Positions 27,354-36,441 of a stretch of DNA of 64,000 bases are shown piece by piece. The stretch is from the NCBI RefSeq assembly GCF_001767295.1, contig NZ_CP014944.1, positions 930,001 through 994,000 of the forward strand. Reading direction: 5' to 3'. The stretch comes from Colwellia sp. PAMC 20917 (GTDB taxonomy: Bacteria; Pseudomonadota; Gammaproteobacteria; Enterobacterales; Alteromonadaceae). The notes beneath the pieces are model-generated. The model was not told the DNA's origin. It saw nothing but the letters and a program-made list of their open reading frames with translations, and made no database searches. The translations under genes were made by a program, and so were the position numbers. Numbering within the stretch: the stretch's first letter is position 1; each line of letters starts with the position of its first letter.

Positions 27354-27903
27354 TATTAAGCAAACTCATAACTTTTTGGTCAACATCAATCATCATACCT
27401 TGCGCTAGTGTATTCGAATAATTAACTAAACTAACAAGAGCCATCAATTCAAATATTTGGCTTTTTGTCAGACCAGAGTCGAGTAAAGTATGATGGTCGG
27501 CTTCAACAATTGATGCTGGATTTATAGCCATTTTTTTAGAAAAAGCAATAGACAGCTTAACTCTTTTGGGGTTTAAGTTAGTTGCCTTTTCTAATACTTT
27601 TTGAATATCTCCTTCATTTACATTAAGAAGCTTACACATCGCTGTATGAATATCAGTGCAATAGCTACAGTTTTTTTCATTTGAAACCGCAACAAAAACT
27701 AGTTCCTTTAATGACCGAGGTAATTCACCTTTCACTAAAATATTTTTTAGAGCATTCCACGTTACTTCTAATACAACAGCGTTGTAGTTACCAAGTACTT
27801 TAAAATAATCAACAAGTCCTTCGTTGCCTAAATACTCAAATATATCGTCATAAATCTCTTTAACTGACTCAGGAGCGTCTTCATATTCCAATAAACAATA
27901 CAT
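27346..27903 (-). CDS. AhpD-like carboxymuconolactone decarboxylase-family protein
   Basis: All-helical protein of 185 aa with the AhpD-type redox motif C79-S-Y-C82-x3-H86 in NCSYCTDIH. AhpD-like proteins use this CxxC in peroxidase or thiol-transfer reactions, while true gamma-carboxymuconolactone decarboxylases lack it. The C-terminal half (KSQIFELMALVSLVNYSNTLAQG) matches the second half of the family fold. It overlaps the downstream histidine-kinase gene by 8 nt. Such tight coupling suggests it feeds a redox or peroxide signal to the kinase; that is inference. Confidence 0.82.
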   Translation of the reverse strand: MYCLLEYEDAPESVKEIYDDIFEYLGNEGLVDYFKVLGNYNAVVLEVTWNALKNILVKGELPRSLKELVFVAVSNEKNCSYCTDIHTAMCKLLNVNEGDIQKVLEKATNLNPKRVKLSIAFSKKMAINPASIVEADHHTLLDSGLTKSQIFELMALVSLVNYSNTLAQGMMIDVDQKVMSLLNNA

Positions 27904-28338
27904 TTTTTGACCCTAATTAAAAAGTTACAGTAATTGTAGTCCATTGCTTTGATCTGATCCAATAGTTATGGATAGCTTGGTATTGATTGTTCTTAAGTCT
28001 ATTAATAGCGAAGTTTTTATAAAAAAGTGTTTTATATCAATAGTACGATGATTTTCGAACGATAATATAATGTGAAATAATAATTTTTATGTTTAGACTA
28101 ATGCCTAGTTTGGGCAGTAGTTAGTTATTCCAACTAAACTGAAAATGTCAGCTAATTAGCTGTTCAGTTGTCCAAGGTCGAAGGTAAATACAATCTATAT
28201 ACTTTGTTTTATAAGGCTTACTGTCAATGCATCCCTTTTAAATTAACTATCCCTTAAAAGCCAGCTTGAATACGTCTTAAATATATTAAAGCATTCTGTT
28301 AGAATAGTCGGCTATTGATTAAAGGACACCGAGGCAGC
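27904..28338. other. Divergent intergenic region AhpD-like gene / helicase
   Basis: AT-rich region expected to hold two divergent promoters. No ORF or clear structured element was seen. Confidence 0.4.
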
Positions 28339-29565
28339 ATGTCAGAATTTAAAGAATTTTCACTTTTAGAGTCAATTATTGATCGCGTTACTCTTAAGGG
28401 CTATAAACAGCCTACACCGATCCAAAAAGAATGTATCCCGGCTCTTATTGATGGGAATGATCTTCTTGGTATAGCGCAAACGGGAACAGGAAAGACGGCG
28501 GCTTTTTCACTGCCTATTATCAATAATTTTGGTCGAAATAAAATAGATATCCAAGCGAAGAGCACGCGTTCGCTAATACTAACGCCAACGAGAGAGCTTG
28601 CCTCGCAAATAATGCAAAACATTGATGACTACTCTGAGGGCTTAGGACTTAAAACTAAGGTTGTTTATGGTGGTGTCGGAAGACAAGCTCAAGTTGACTC
28701 GATCGCGCTTGGACTTGATATTTTAGTGGCAACCCCTGGACGATTATTAGATTTAATTGAAACAGGTGATATAAATTTTAAGGCGTTAGAAATATTTGTC
28801 TTAGATGAAGCAGATACTATGCTTGATATGGGTTTTTTTAAAGATGTTCAAACTATTATATCTAAACTGCCAAAGAAGCGACAAACACTATTGTTTTCAG
28901 CGACTATGCCCGCTGAAATAGAAATACTGGCAGAAGCAATATTAACAGCTCCAATAAAAATTCAAGTTGCGGCTGAAACGGTCACTATCGATTTGGTTAA
29001 TCAAAGCGTATACCATCTTGATAAAGCGAATAAAGTACCTTTACTCTTTAATATATTGCAAAAACCTGAATTTGAAAAAGTGCTTATCTTTTGTAAAACA
29101 AAGTATGGCGCTGACATCATTGTTAAAGCATTAGAAAAAGCATCAATAACAGCCGCTAGCCTTCACAGTAGTAAAACACAAGCCGTTAGAGAGGAAGCGC
29201 TACAAAACTTTAAAGATTCTAATCTAAGAGTATTAGTTGCCACTGATGTTGCTGCTCGCGGAATTGATGTTAATAATATTAGTTTAGTTATTAACTATAA
29301 CCTCCCTGAAGATCCAAGAAATTACATACATCGCATAGGTCGAACTGCTCGCGCCGGTAAAAGTGGAATGGCCATTTCATTTGCTGTAGAAAATGATATG
29401 AGACAATTAATTAATATCGAAAATAGCATAGGACAAATCATTCCTGTTGTTACAGAGCAGCCTTTTCATAAAGAGTTTTCAAAATTGCCTAAAGAAGTCA
29501 AAAAAAAGGTAAGTAAAACAAATAAAACGAACAGAACGAATAGCACAAGAAAAAAAAGAAAATAA
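28339..29565 (+). CDS. DEAD-box RNA helicase, RhlE-type (second copy)
   Basis: RNA helicase of 408 aa with Q motif PTPIQKECIPAL, motif I AQTGTGKTAAF, PTRELASQ, TPGRLLD, DEAD in FVLDEADTMLD, SAT in LLFSATMP, and HRIGRTARAG (Ala in place of the more usual Gly). The basic, Thr/Asn/Lys-rich tail (KTNKTNRTNSTRKKRK) is a likely RNA-binding extension. I use the ATG at 28339 with GAGG upstream; a TTG at 28315 is unlikely. It differs from the helicase at 3758-4939 and stands alone. Confidence 0.92.
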   Translation: MSEFKEFSLLESIIDRVTLKGYKQPTPIQKECIPALIDGNDLLGIAQTGTGKTAAFSLPIINNFGRNKIDIQAKSTRSLILTPTRELASQIMQNIDDYSEGLGLKTKVVYGGVGRQAQVDSIALGLDILVATPGRLLDLIETGDINFKALEIFVLDEADTMLDMGFFKDVQTIISKLPKKRQTLLFSATMPAEIEILAEAILTAPIKIQVAAETVTIDLVNQSVYHLDKANKVPLLFNILQKPEFEKVLIFCKTKYGADIIVKALEKASITAASLHSSKTQAVREEALQNFKDSNLRVLVATDVAARGIDVNNISLVINYNLPEDPRNYIHRIGRTARAGKSGMAISFAVENDMRQLINIENSIGQIIPVVTEQPFHKEFSKLPKEVKKKVSKTNKTNRTNSTRKKRK

Positions 29566-29852
29566 GGATAGCTATAAAGTAGCCAACTAGAGATTTTTAG
29601 CTCGGCTACAAATATCAACTGTCAATGCCTTTTAGAGTGCTTTTTTTTGCGGTCAAGATAAGTAAACTGGGCAAAAGTTTATCAGCATTAACCTAGTTGC
29701 TGTGCAAATGAGCACAACGTATTAAGTTATGTTTAGCGATTAATTTTAGTGCGCATGCGGTAATGGGTAACCACACCTATTGGGTGCTATTCGTTGCTCA
29801 GTAATACGCAAAAAGTGATCATTAATTATTATAATGCTCAGGGGGAGATTAT

Positions 29853-29936
29853 ATGATGCCCTACTTCTCTATCTTTTTATCCATTCGAGATAGAGTAATC
29901 AAGCATTCTATGCTCGTTGGTTACTCAATTATCTAA
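29853..29936 (+). CDS. Possible 27-residue small protein
   Basis: ORF starting ATGATG and preceded at 5-bp spacing by GGGGGAG, one of the best Shine-Dalgarno matches in the window. The predicted peptide starts MMPYFSIFLSIRD and ends VGYSII; it is partly hydrophobic. Its end overlaps the inverted repeat at 29924-29949. No homology is known to me; it could be a leader peptide or chance. Confidence 0.25.
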   Translation: MMPYFSIFLSIRDRVIKHSMLVGYSII

Positions 29937-29949
29937 TGAGATAATTGAG
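29924..29949 (-). terminator. Hairpin downstream of the glutaredoxin-like gene
   Basis: Perfect inverted repeat CTCAATTATC/GATAATTGAG with a 6-nt loop, 4 bp from the end of the leftward glutaredoxin-like gene; probably its terminator although the T run is weak. Confidence 0.55.
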
Positions 29950-29953
29950 CTTG

Positions 29954-30187
29954 TTAATCTTCGGCATAAAGTTTCTTGAAGTTTTTTAGATTCCAGCCAA
30001 TCATGACTTCATTACCAATTTTAAGGGCGGGCAAAGAGCTAGCTCCTATAGCGTCAAGCTCTTTTCTACCGCGCTGCATTTTCGCATTGGTTAATCTGTA
30101 TTTTATGCCATTATTATCCAAGTATTTTTGAGCTTCACGAGAATGGGGACATTTATCTGAAATATATAAAACAACGCGTTTCATCAC
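29954..30187 (-). CDS. Glutaredoxin-like small thiol protein
   Basis: Thioredoxin-fold protein of 77 aa. The strand VVLYISDKCPHS carries a CPHS motif, which has only the N-terminal cysteine of a CxxC pair, so a monothiol mechanism is expected. The cis-Pro loop is SSLPALKIG, followed by a glutaredoxin-like end (GWNLKNFKKLY). It could reduce glutathione mixed disulfides. It is monocistronic with a hairpin just downstream. Confidence 0.82.
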   Translation of the reverse strand: MMKRVVLYISDKCPHSREAQKYLDNNGIKYRLTNAKMQRGRKELDAIGASSLPALKIGNEVMIGWNLKNFKKLYAED

Positions 30188-30591
30188 TAACCTTTGCAGA
30201 ATTGTTAAAGATTCACTATTTTACTGAACTCTCAGAAAAAACAAAGGTGAATTAACAGAACTTTCAATTTTATAAAAAGAAAATGAATCGGCTTTGCTAA
30301 ACCAAGGTGATAAAAATATATCAACTAGTTGTTTGGGCTTTAATTCAATCGTTTCTGCTTAGAGCTACCAACAGTAAAATTTTATCAATTAATTTTTTTA
30401 ATTTTTGGTTTCATCCACCTTGCAAATGTGAACATCATTAATTTTTTGGACGGTTTGCAGCATTCAGAATATGTAGAACTACCTTACAAACAACTAAGTC
30501 ACCAAACCTAACGTTCAAATGATTGCCTTGGTATTATTTTTTATACACTCAATTGAGCTAAAAACCTTAACAAACTTCTCTAATTGAAGTC
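30188..30591. other. Intergenic region, nothing recognised
   Basis: AT-rich 404-bp stretch between two leftward genes with no ORF, repeat or clear hairpin. It should carry the promoter of the glutaredoxin-like gene. Confidence 0.4.
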
Positions 30592-32838
30592 TTACGCTGT
30601 CCAAATTGGATTTATACGCCAACTATCCAACCACATAGGAAAATCATCCGCTGGCATGGGTCGAGAAATTCCGTAGCCTTGCGCAATAGTGCAGTTAAGC
30701 GACAGTAGTTTTTCAGCGTGAGCCTTTGTTTCAACGCCCTCGGCTATCACACCGCGTTCGAAAACATCAGCTAAGCCAATAACAGCCTTAACAATGGCAA
30801 GGTCAGAGGGATCTGTAAGCATATCTCGAATAAAAGTCTGATCAATTTTTAAAATATCAGCGGGGAGGCGTCTAAGGTAAGTTAGCGAAGAATAGCCAGT
30901 GCCAAAATCATCCAAGGCAAACTTTACCCCCATCTTTACACAGGCATTCATCAGCTTACTGACCTGAATTACATCTTCTAGTGCACTAGTCTCTAATATT
31001 TCTAATTCCAGTAATTCAGGGTGAATTTCAGGGTAAGCAGCTAACGCTCCAGCTAAATGCCTTACAAAGTTACCACTTTGTAATTGGCTGGCACCTACAT
31101 TGACACTAATTGGTATGGTTAACCCTTGTGTCTGCCAGATACTCATCTGTTTAAGTGCTGTATCAATAACCCATTCACCAATGTTAATACTGATTAAATG
31201 GCCTTCAATGATGGGTAAAAAAGCAGCGGGTGGTAAGATGCCTTGTTGAGGGTGCTTCCAACGGATCAGGGCCTCAGCGCCAATCACCTCATTGGTTTTC
31301 ATGTTCACTTTAGGCTGATAATATAAAACAAACTCTTTTTTCTCAAAGCCCTGACGAATGTGCTCAAGACTCTCCCTCCGTGTTCGATCTGCTTCTGATG
31401 GACCTATATCGAAAAACCGATAACAACCTTTCCCTGCATCTTTGGCAATATACATGGCCTGATCCGCTTGGCGAAGCAAAAGGTCAGGGTCGGATCCATT
31501 TTTCGGGTAAAGCGTCACACCAATGCTGGCTGAAACTTTAAGTATATTATCATTACAGATAATATTTTGAGATGCAGCTGTCAATATGCGCTGCAATACC
31601 GGCTCACATTCGTTTATATTATCGAGGTCGCTAAGTACAGCGATAAATTCATCACCGCCAATACGCGCTAAAAAATCCCCCGCACGTAAAGACTGCTCAA
31701 ACTTAGCTGAAATGTCGATTAGAAATTGATCACCCGTGTTGTGCCCATAACTATCATTAATTTTCTTGAAACCGTCTAAATCAATATAGGCAAGTGCAAG
31801 TATTTTTCCATGTCGCTGGCTTTGCTTAATAGCCAACGTTAACTTGTTAGCCAATAGTATTCTATTGGGAAGACCGGTTAATATATCGTGATGGGCGCTA
31901 TGTTCAAGTTGCTCTTGATGCGCTTTAAGATGAGTAATATCAGAGAACATTGATACATAGTGCATTACCTGACCCAGGGCATCACTTACTGCGCTAATTG
32001 ATTGCCTTTCGGGATAAATGTCACCATTTTTTCGTCGATTCCATATTTCTGAGCTCCAGTAGCCGTGTTCCTTCAAGGTTTTCCACATGTGTTTATAATA
32101 GCCATCGGACTGACGACCTGATTTGAGAATTCGTGGATTTTGACCAATAGCTTCCTTTCTACTATAACCAGTAATTTGGCTAAAAGTGTCATTGACCTCA
32201 AGGATATTACCCCTGATATCTGTTATTAAGATACCTTCGTGGGCGTGACTAAATACGCTAGCAGCGAGTTTTAATTTTACTTCTGTTTGCTTGCGCGCGG
32301 TTATATCAGTTAATACGGTTAAGCACTCGAGGCCGTCGTCGTTGATACTCATCATCACCTGAACGGTAATTAATTTATTATCAACGTATAGTTTTACCTC
32401 ACAAGCTGATTGATTTAGCCCTTTAAAAGCATTCGACAGGTGTAAGTTAAATTGAGACAGAGAATCTTCGGTTAAAAATGCGGCCAATCTCAAGCCATTT
32501 ATTTTTGCGCGCGGAATACCCAACATGCTGGCAGCGGTTAGATTAGTTTGGGTAATATCGCCTGAACGGTTAAGGGAAATAAAAGCCACAGGAGCGAAGT
32601 CGTATAAGGCTTCGTAACGTATTGCTGCTGCTTCAGAAGAATCTCTGGCTAAAATAAGATCGTTTTGCTGCATTTCTAACTCTATCTGGTGCACCTGTAA
32701 CTCATGCAGAAGACTAACAGTCGATGCTTCATCAGTAATTGAATCACTTTCAGGTTGCCCATCTTCTTGCAAACGGTGCATAGCCTCTTTATGCACAGCA
32801 ACTTTTTTACCTGTAAGCTGCTTTGAGTCTTTTTTCAT
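30592..32838 (-). CDS. PAS-PAS-GGDEF-EAL c-di-GMP signalling protein
   Basis: Cytosolic protein of about 748 aa with both c-di-GMP synthesis and hydrolysis domains. In order: a coiled coil (ELQVHQIELEMQQNDL), PAS 1 (about 75-190), PAS 2 (about 195-315), GGDEF with intact RIGGDEF and I-site RAGD, then EAL with EALIRW, DDFGTGYSSL and the C-terminal EGVET. Both active sites look intact. I start at the ATG at 32838 (MKKDSKQ). It lies 45 bp downstream of the CheB-CheR-PAS gene on the same strand, so they probably form an operon. Confidence 0.93.
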   Translation of the reverse strand: MKKDSKQLTGKKVAVHKEAMHRLQEDGQPESDSITDEASTVSLLHELQVHQIELEMQQNDLILARDSSEAAAIRYEALYDFAPVAFISLNRSGDITQTNLTAASMLGIPRAKINGLRLAAFLTEDSLSQFNLHLSNAFKGLNQSACEVKLYVDNKLITVQVMMSINDDGLECLTVLTDITARKQTEVKLKLAASVFSHAHEGILITDIRGNILEVNDTFSQITGYSRKEAIGQNPRILKSGRQSDGYYKHMWKTLKEHGYWSSEIWNRRKNGDIYPERQSISAVSDALGQVMHYVSMFSDITHLKAHQEQLEHSAHHDILTGLPNRILLANKLTLAIKQSQRHGKILALAYIDLDGFKKINDSYGHNTGDQFLIDISAKFEQSLRAGDFLARIGGDEFIAVLSDLDNINECEPVLQRILTAASQNIICNDNILKVSASIGVTLYPKNGSDPDLLLRQADQAMYIAKDAGKGCYRFFDIGPSEADRTRRESLEHIRQGFEKKEFVLYYQPKVNMKTNEVIGAEALIRWKHPQQGILPPAAFLPIIEGHLISINIGEWVIDTALKQMSIWQTQGLTIPISVNVGASQLQSGNFVRHLAGALAAYPEIHPELLELEILETSALEDVIQVSKLMNACVKMGVKFALDDFGTGYSSLTYLRRLPADILKIDQTFIRDMLTDPSDLAIVKAVIGLADVFERGVIAEGVETKAHAEKLLSLNCTIAQGYGISRPMPADDFPMWLDSWRINPIWTA

Positions 32839-32883
32839 GATGTACTCTTCCTCATCGGGCATTTACCTTTATGTGATACTTTA

Positions 32884-35800
32884 TTATTCCAGTATTAGCA
32901 GTTTTTCTAGTGTGTTTTGTACATTAACGAGCATTTTTTTCATTGCCTCTGCCGAGGTGTTATCATCTTCTGCTAACATCAACTTAATATCATCTAACGT
33001 ACTAAGATTCTGTTTTTTATCAGTAATATTTTCGGTCACACAAACGAATAGGCCTTGCTCTTGTGAGTACATAGCACAAATAAACCACTGCCTAGACTCT
33101 TTGACGTAATATTCGAATTTCTCAGACTTTCCTGACATCGCCACGCGACCACAGGTTGCCATAAATTCAGTGTTAGATTGTAGGATATTTGGCACGACTT
33201 CACTGCCTTTTTTCCCTGCTACCTTATCTAATCCCGTTATTCCCGCGTAAGCATTGTTTACTTCAAGATAGTTGAAATCAACCGCTTTGCCGCCTTCCAT
33301 TGTTATATTCTTGTAAGCAACGGCATGTGATGAATTCTCAAATAACAAACGAAAGCGAGATTCTGACAGGGTCATAGCAATACTTGCATTCCTGTTAATA
33401 GTATTATCGCTAAAAGTAATAACCACACCATCAATTAGAGTTTCCTGCGTGCGATAAGGCATAATGCGTACAATATACCAACGACCATCATGAGTCGTTA
33501 CTTCCTCTTCATGAAACATCAGGCTTCGTAGTACTTCATCCGTATGTTCAGATAACTTAGGATAAATTAATGAACTGACCAAGTCAGTGATAGGGCGACC
33601 GACATCACTAGGAATGAGTTTGAAAATTTTAACCGTTTCAGGGGTAAAACGACGTACATTGAGCTCATTGTCTAAAAAAAGCGTGGCGATGCTAGTACTA
33701 TTAAGTAGATTTTTTAAGTCGTCTCTGGCTAAAGACAATTCATTGACTTTGATGTTTAGCTCATGATTAACCGCTCTTAACTCCTCATTCATCGACTGCA
33801 TTTCTTCTTTGGAGGTTGTAAGCTCTTCGTTAGTGCTTTGAAACTCCTCATTCGTACTTTGTAATTCTTCGTTGGTAGATTTAAGATTCTCTTGTGCAAG
33901 CTGCATTTCGTTAGTGGTAAGTCGCAGCTCTTCCCTCCCCTGAGACAATATATTTTTTAGTTTTTCTATTTCATCACTATGGTCTTTGGATAGATCACCT
34001 TTGAGCGATTTTTTAATAGGTGCAATGGCCGTTGTGGAAGTCGTAAACAACACAAGAACCATAGGGCCTAATGCTGATGAATCTAATACTGGTTGTACCC
34101 TGACATCGACCAGAATAATATTACCGTTACTGACAACCTCAACGTTCGTTATATCTAACTTTTTCTTCAGGCGCACCGCGCGATTAAATATTTCGTTCAA
34201 TGGGGCGGCCAAACCTTCACGTGCCATTGAAAAAAGGTTGTAATTGACCTTGCCTACCGATGGCTCTAAATATTTCCCAGTTTTTCCGTTGATGTAAATG
34301 ACCTCCGCTTTTTCAGTGGTTAGCAGAGCCGCTGGAGTAAAATTCTCTTGTAATAAGGATTGGAGCAAATTTTCTAAGTTCATAGTAACTGTATCTTGAG
34401 GGTTAACGGGCACGTTTTTTTCTGGTTTTACCCCATGAGAATAACTATTCACTTCGTTAACCGGAAATTTCATAACATTAAAAGGCTGTGATGTCTCACG
34501 TCGTTTGTAAATACGTTCTTTTCCACTTAAAAGAGTAAACAGTGACTCTTCGTTTCCAATGGTTTCAGACGTTCCTAAAACAAGCACTCCAGACGGTTTT
34601 AAACTGTAGTGAAATAAGGGAAATAGTTTCTTTTGCAATTCTGGCTCTAAATAGATGAGCAAGTTACGACAACTGATGATATCAAGTTTGGTAAACGGAG
34701 GATCCATCACCAAATTTTGTTGGGCGAAAATAACATTTTCTCGTGCCTGTTGACCGATTTGATAGCCCCCGTCTATTTTCACAAAATATAAGTCTAATAG
34801 TTCTTTAGAAATATCAGCGCTAATACTATTGCTGTAAATCCCCATTCTAGCTTTATTTACGGCATCAATATCGAGGTCAGTAGCGAAGATCTGTAATTCA
34901 AAATGTTTGGTCGAGTTAAATTTTTTAAAGGCTTCTTGAAACACAATTGAGAGGGTATAGGCTTCTTCTCCAGTAGAGCAAGCAGGAACCCAAGCACGTA
35001 ATGTACCTCCCTCTGGATATTCAGACAAAAGCGAGGGGATCACCTCATTTTCTAGTTTTTTCCAAACGGTATTGTCGCGAAAAAAGTTAGTAACACCAAT
35101 CAGTAGCTCCTTAAGTAGTAATTCATTTTCTTGGGGATTAGTCCGTAAATAACGCACGTAGTCGGGTATATTGGAAAGCTGATGCAAGGCCATACGTCTT
35201 TCAACACGACGATTAATAGTGGTTTTTTTATAAAGCGAGAAATCTTGTCCGGTATGAGCGCGTAGCAATACCATCACCTTTTCAATATCTTCTTTATTTT
35301 TATTGTTCTCTTCAATCGGCAATGGCACTTTATTTACATAGTTAATGATATAACGCATTAATTCATCTGCTGGTGCTACGGCATCAACTAATCCGGTATC
35401 AATGGCATTTTTGGGCATACTGTCAAACTCGGCTGTATCAGGACTTTGCACAAATACCGCACCTGCTTTATCTTTGATCGATCCCAAGCCTAACGTACCG
35501 TCTGCCCCCATACCTGAAAGAATAACAGCAATACTGTGCTCCTTTCTATCGGCTGCCAGAGAAGTGAAAAAAGAATTAATAGGCAATTGCAAACCATGCG
35601 GGTTAGCACGAGTGAATAAAATTAATGTACCGTTTAAAATAGTTAGATCGTGGGCAGGAGGTATCACATAGACATTATTGGGCATAATCACCATATGATC
35701 GGTAATTTGATGTACGTCTAAGGGAGTCATGCGTTGCAGTAAGTCGCACAGGATGTTTTTGTGGTTAGGGTCTAAGTGTTGCACCACAACAAAGGCCATG

Positions 35801-35964
35801 CCGCAGTCAGCAGGCACATTACTTAAAAATCGTTCGATGGCTTGAAGACCGCCAGCAGAAGCACCGATACCAATGATAGGGAAAACATCAACATTAGACG
35901 ACGTTTTATTCTCTGTTTTCTCATCAACCTGTTGTTCAGAAACAACATCTTTAGATTTTTTCAT
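32884..35964 (-). CDS. CheB-CheR fusion with coiled coil and PAS domains
   Basis: Hybrid methylesterase-methyltransferase of 1026 aa. Residues about 28-210 are CheB, with Ser in GIGASAGGL, His in VVQHLDP and Asp in SGMGADGTLG; residues about 235-500 are CheR with the SAM-binding segment WVPACSTGEEAYTL. A long coiled coil of repeated STNEE-type heptads follows (about 670-750), then two PAS domains and a short tail. CheB lacks its receiver domain. In family members the coiled coil relays PAS input. The PAS-GGDEF-EAL gene follows directly, so output may be c-di-GMP. Confidence 0.93.
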   Translation of the reverse strand: MKKSKDVVSEQQVDEKTENKTSSNVDVFPIIGIGASAGGLQAIERFLSNVPADCGMAFVVVQHLDPNHKNILCDLLQRMTPLDVHQITDHMVIMPNNVYVIPPAHDLTILNGTLILFTRANPHGLQLPINSFFTSLAADRKEHSIAVILSGMGADGTLGLGSIKDKAGAVFVQSPDTAEFDSMPKNAIDTGLVDAVAPADELMRYIINYVNKVPLPIEENNKNKEDIEKVMVLLRAHTGQDFSLYKKTTINRRVERRMALHQLSNIPDYVRYLRTNPQENELLLKELLIGVTNFFRDNTVWKKLENEVIPSLLSEYPEGGTLRAWVPACSTGEEAYTLSIVFQEAFKKFNSTKHFELQIFATDLDIDAVNKARMGIYSNSISADISKELLDLYFVKIDGGYQIGQQARENVIFAQQNLVMDPPFTKLDIISCRNLLIYLEPELQKKLFPLFHYSLKPSGVLVLGTSETIGNEESLFTLLSGKERIYKRRETSQPFNVMKFPVNEVNSYSHGVKPEKNVPVNPQDTVTMNLENLLQSLLQENFTPAALLTTEKAEVIYINGKTGKYLEPSVGKVNYNLFSMAREGLAAPLNEIFNRAVRLKKKLDITNVEVVSNGNIILVDVRVQPVLDSSALGPMVLVLFTTSTTAIAPIKKSLKGDLSKDHSDEIEKLKNILSQGREELRLTTNEMQLAQENLKSTNEELQSTNEEFQSTNEELTTSKEEMQSMNEELRAVNHELNIKVNELSLARDDLKNLLNSTSIATLFLDNELNVRRFTPETVKIFKLIPSDVGRPITDLVSSLIYPKLSEHTDEVLRSLMFHEEEVTTHDGRWYIVRIMPYRTQETLIDGVVITFSDNTINRNASIAMTLSESRFRLLFENSSHAVAYKNITMEGGKAVDFNYLEVNNAYAGITGLDKVAGKKGSEVVPNILQSNTEFMATCGRVAMSGKSEKFEYYVKESRQWFICAMYSQEQGLFVCVTENITDKKQNLSTLDDIKLMLAEDDNTSAEAMKKMLVNVQNTLEKLLILE

Positions 35965-36441
35965 TGTGTGTGGGTATTTTTATTCTTAGGGTGGCGTTTA
36001 TAGATAATGCGCCGAATATGATGGAAATTCAATAAATTCAATAAATTCAATAAATTCAGGTTAATCATTGGCTGCTATAAACTAAAAATACTGTCATGGT
36101 GATTGATTGTAGAGTTCTTAAGCCTCAAATAACAATTAGACTCATATTGAACAAATTTACTACATAAATTCTATTTGGAGTTGTTTTCTTTACAACAGAG
36201 AAATATAGCATTTTTTTACTTATTAATTAGGCGTTATAATTAGTTCATCAATAAATTTTATTACTTATGCCTCAATGAGCTAGTAGTACTCACATCATCA
36301 AAAGATCCAATTGAACACCACCATAATAGGCTTATGAGCAGCAATAGCGGTCATTCACGTTATAAATATTAACGATCACTTTGTGCACATTGTGGAAGTT
36401 CGTAGTAACTCTAATGAAGCCTCCACCTTTTTTGAGACAAA
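35965..36441. other. Intergenic region with 9-bp tandem repeats
   Basis: No ORF. Tandem copies of AATAAATTC, about 3.5 in number, lie at 36027-36059 just upstream of the CheB-CheR gene. The rest is AT-rich and featureless to me. Confidence 0.5.

Larger units (their letters stand above)
29566..29953. other. Intergenic region with a hairpin and a possible micro-ORF
   Basis: Contains an imperfect GTAGCC/GGCTAC hairpin just after the helicase gene, a 27-codon ORF with a strong ribosome site at 29853, and a perfect inverted repeat at 29924-29949 (listed separately). Nothing else recognised. Confidence 0.4.
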
